From an uncultured bacterium (GTDB taxonomy: Bacteria > Cyanobacteriota > Vampirovibrionia > Gastranaerophilales > Gastranaerophilaceae), in contig CAMOPX010000007.1 of NCBI GenBank assembly GCA_946622415.1, positions 1-64,000 of the forward strand: a DNA stretch of 64,000 nucleotides, given 5' to 3'. Each line of letters opens with the position of its first letter. Positions within the stretch are counted from its first letter, which is position 1. Position numbers and translations under genes: made by a program. Below the pieces are notes generated by a model, which worked only from the letters and a program-made list of their open reading frames with translations, ran no database searches and was not told the DNA's origin. Below, piece by piece: positions 62,645 to 64,000 of the stretch.

Positions 62645-62762
62645 TTTGAAACCTTTGGAACAGCTAAGAGCTTCTTTATGCTATCCCGCAAATAGACAAG
62701 CTCTCACACATCTTATAGTCGGGTTTGAAATTGTTTGAAAAATTATCATATTTCAAACAATT
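62645..62762 (+). ncRNA. candidate structured RNA in the 487-bp gap (62535-63021)
   Basis: No gene fits this stretch, yet it holds ordered pairing. TTTGAAACC (62645-62653) pairs with GGTTTGAAA (62722-62730) with one mismatch. Inside it AGAGCTT (62667-62673) pairs with AAGCTCT (62698-62704). Next, AATTGTTTGAAA (62729-62740) pairs perfectly with TTTCAAACAATT (62751-62762). Also CGGGTTTGAAATTG (62720-62733) can pair with CGATTTCAACCCG (62933-62945) at the downstream terminator, with one bulge and one G-U. This could be a small RNA or a long regulated leader of the 63022 gene. The rest of the gap is AT-rich with no signal. Confidence 0.35.
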
Positions 62763-62939
62763 CCTGCATTTTCAAATAGATTTAAGTAATGTTACGAAAT
62801 CTTTACAAAAAAATCCAAAAAAAGCAATTTTATAAAAGAAATATACTTTATATATATGTAAGACATAAATGATAAATTTTTAAAGCACAACTAACTACAC
62901 ACTAACCTTTTCTACACGAGAGTCAAGTAAAACGATTTC

Positions 62940-62969
62940 AACCCGCTTATTTTTTAAAGCGGGTTTTTT
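62940..62969 (+). terminator. orphan terminator upstream of the 65-aa gene
   Basis: ACCCGCTT (62941-62948) pairs with AAGCGGGT (62957-62964), followed by TTTTTATT. No gene on the plus strand precedes it, so it ends either an unannotated RNA or a regulated leader. Confidence 0.8.
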
Positions 62970-63021
62970 ATTGTTGTTTAGTTTTATTTTTGGAATAAAA
63001 TTAAGAAAAAAAGGAGGCAAA

Positions 63022-63219
63022 ATGTATAACGTATTTGTAAAAAAACAAGGCAAATATTCTCCTGATTTGATGGGAGAATTCGCTAATATAAACGATGCAA
63101 TTAAACTTGCAAACGAATTAAAAGAAAAGGATTCAACTATCTCATACACAATAGAAGAAACATCCGGACATTTTGACAGCTATGGCGAACCGCTTACAAC
63201 AGTAGTAAAAAGAGGTTAA
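63022..63219 (+). CDS. small protein of unknown function (65 aa)
   Basis: A 65-residue protein, MYNVFVKKQGKYSPDLMGEF at the start and EPLTTVVKRG at the end. It has a beta-alpha-beta look: VFVKK, an INDAIKLANELKEKDS helix, then SYTIEET. This resembles a minimal RNA-binding or DUF-type fold, but I do not recognise it. A near-perfect AAGGAGG lies 4 nt upstream of the ATG, pointing to strong expression. It has its own terminator on each side. Confidence 0.75.
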   Translation: MYNVFVKKQGKYSPDLMGEFANINDAIKLANELKEKDSTISYTIEETSGHFDSYGEPLTTVVKRG

Positions 63220-63235
63220 TATAAAATTTCGGAAT

Positions 63236-63269
63236 TAAAAAAGACTGCACAATTTGCAGTCTTTTTTTT
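63236..63269. terminator. bidirectional terminator
   Basis: GACTGCA (63243-63249) pairs with TGCAGTC (63255-63261), with an A-run before and TTTTTTTT after. It serves the 65-aa gene and the convergent GspF/PilC gene. Confidence 0.92.
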
Positions 63270-63284
63270 GTTTTATATTTTTCA

Positions 63285-64000
63285 TTAGATTTGGTAACTT
63301 TGGAACAACGGTAAATACAAAGCAAGACCCAATGTGCCAACCAAAACACCAATACCAATCATTAATGTAGGTTCAATCATTTTCATAAACGCATCAATAA
63401 CCGAATCCAGTTTTTTATCAATATAATTTACGCAGTGGAATAAAGAGTCACCTAAACGACCTGATTGCTCACCTGTTGCAATCATAAATGTCATCATTGT
63501 CGGAACTTCCTGTACGGATTTCAATGCAACAGAAAGGTGCGTACCTTGTTGAACTTTACTTGCAACACTGCGAATAGCGTTTTTCAAAGTAAAATTATCC
63601 ATAGTTAAATTTGCAAGCGACAAACAATCGACAATCGGAATACCTGCTTCGTATGAAACCTGCAAAACCGCAATAAAGTTTGAAAAGTTAGAGAACTTAA
63701 GCATTTCTGAAAGTATAGGAATTTTTAATACAAAATTATCAACTGCTTTTCTAACCTTAGGTTGTTTATATGCCCAAGCACCCGTTAAAATTGTTATCGC
63801 AACAGCACCAATCACAACAAACCAGTAGTTTTTCATAAACAAACCGGCATCCATACAGGCTTTAGTAATCGGAGGAAGTGGTTTTCCCATACCGTCAAAC
63901 ATTTCTTTAAACGCAGGGAATACAAATACAAGCATGACTATAACCGCAACAATCGCAAGCAAAATTACGACTGCAGGATAAATCAATGCACCAATAACTT
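63285..64000 (-). CDS. type II secretion/type IV pilus inner-membrane protein GspF/PilC (C-terminal part)
   Basis: The C-terminal part (about 238 residues) of a GspF/PilC platform protein; the frame runs on through the window end (ALIYPAVVILLA). Membrane segments are VVILLAIVAVIVMLVFVFPAF, NYWFVVIGAVAITILTGAW and the C-terminal TLMIGIGVLVGTLGLALYLP. The second T2SSF domain has FIAVLQVSYEAGIPIVDCLSLA and ATGEQSGRL. It sits in the inner membrane at the base of the pilus or pseudopilus assembly machine. The rest of the gene lies outside. Confidence 0.93.
   Translation of the reverse strand, partial: VIGALIYPAVVILLAIVAVIVMLVFVFPAFKEMFDGMGKPLPPITKACMDAGLFMKNYWFVVIGAVAITILTGAWAYKQPKVRKAVDNFVLKIPILSEMLKFSNFSNFIAVLQVSYEAGIPIVDCLSLANLTMDNFTLKNAIRSVASKVQQGTHLSVALKSVQEVPTMMTFMIATGEQSGRLGDSLFHCVNYIDKKLDSVIDAFMKMIEPTLMIGIGVLVGTLGLALYLPLFQSYQI

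Noticed and set aside
62640-62980. 6S RNA, tmRNA, SRP RNA or RNase P RNA
   Set aside because: None of the conserved cores (for example the RNase P GAGGAAAGTC, the SRP GGAAGCAGC or a tmRNA TCCACCA end) is present.
62971-63021. Longer N-terminus for the 63022 small protein
   Set aside because: The upstream in-frame codons overlap the terminator and the ribosome site AAGGAGG; the ATG at 63022 is clearly favoured.
1-64000. CRISPR arrays, insertion sequences, prophage, rRNA
   Set aside because: No regularly spaced repeats, transposase or integrase frames, or rRNA sequence were seen.

Overview
This window reads as a chromosomal segment of a low-GC, diderm, probably motile and anaerobic gut bacterium. 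The best lineage guess is Gastranaerophilales (Melainabacteria/Vampirovibrionia), the non-photosynthetic relatives of Cyanobacteria. The guess rests on very AT-rich DNA, a diderm gene set (LptA, LptC, LpxB, LpxI, a TolC-type porin, an autotransporter remnant), a flagellin N-terminus, a ferredoxin-linked 2-oxoacid oxidoreductase, and several membrane or coiled-coil proteins of no recognised family. The assignment is inference, because no rRNA is present. The code is standard: TGA is a working stop (for example in the ATGA overlap at 11984-11987).

Layout. 1-3 kb: flagellin start (partial) and gyrA. 3-8 kb: aspS, a family 2 glycosyltransferase, rsmD, a CoA-disulfide-reductase-like flavoprotein and a P-loop kinase. 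8-20 kb: lineage-type unknown proteins, a GT-C/polyprenyl-sugar-synthase pair, valS, tolC, a ferredoxin, a HIT protein and 5-formyl-THF cyclo-ligase. 20.4-26.7 kb: one tight run of PilZ, TPR, OppB/OppC-type permeases, MgtC and TPR. 26.7-32.6 kb: infB-rbfA-truB, then GerMN, TPR and lgt. 32.6-36.7 kb: gpmI, nadB-nadC. 36.7-44.8 kb (minus): decarboxylase, deoB, then lptC-lptA-lpxI-lpxB-pgsA-trmL-nnrD. 45-50.6 kb: metK, a DciA-like gene, glgC, an autotransporter relic, rpsA and ispH. 50.7-53.9 kb: class II aldolase, a ThiC-like protein without its Fe-S motif, a small protein, a uridine-kinase-like P-loop protein and tRNA-Gln. 54-57.7 kb: a paralog/pseudogene pair, corA, a 67-residue protein, an MTA-phosphorylase-like gene and yggT. 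57.7-62.5 kb (minus): a Vor/Kor-type ferredoxin oxidoreductase in the order D-A-B-C, followed by fabH and fabF. 62.5-64 kb: a structured non-coding stretch, a 65-residue protein and the 3' part of a GspF/PilC gene.

Most interesting points. (1) An apparent histidine-type leader-peptide attenuator (8882-9066) sits upstream of an unknown 416-residue membrane protein rather than a his gene. (2) A ThiC homologue at 51423-52691 has lost the CX2CX4C cluster motif and other catalytic motifs, and lies in a run with an aldolase and a kinase. (3) A recurring arrangement puts a -10 box 6-7 nt before an ATG, which suggests leaderless mRNAs. (4) ispH has no ATG/GTG/TTG codon before its first cluster cysteine. 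(5) A candidate structured RNA with its own terminator lies between korD and the 65-residue gene.
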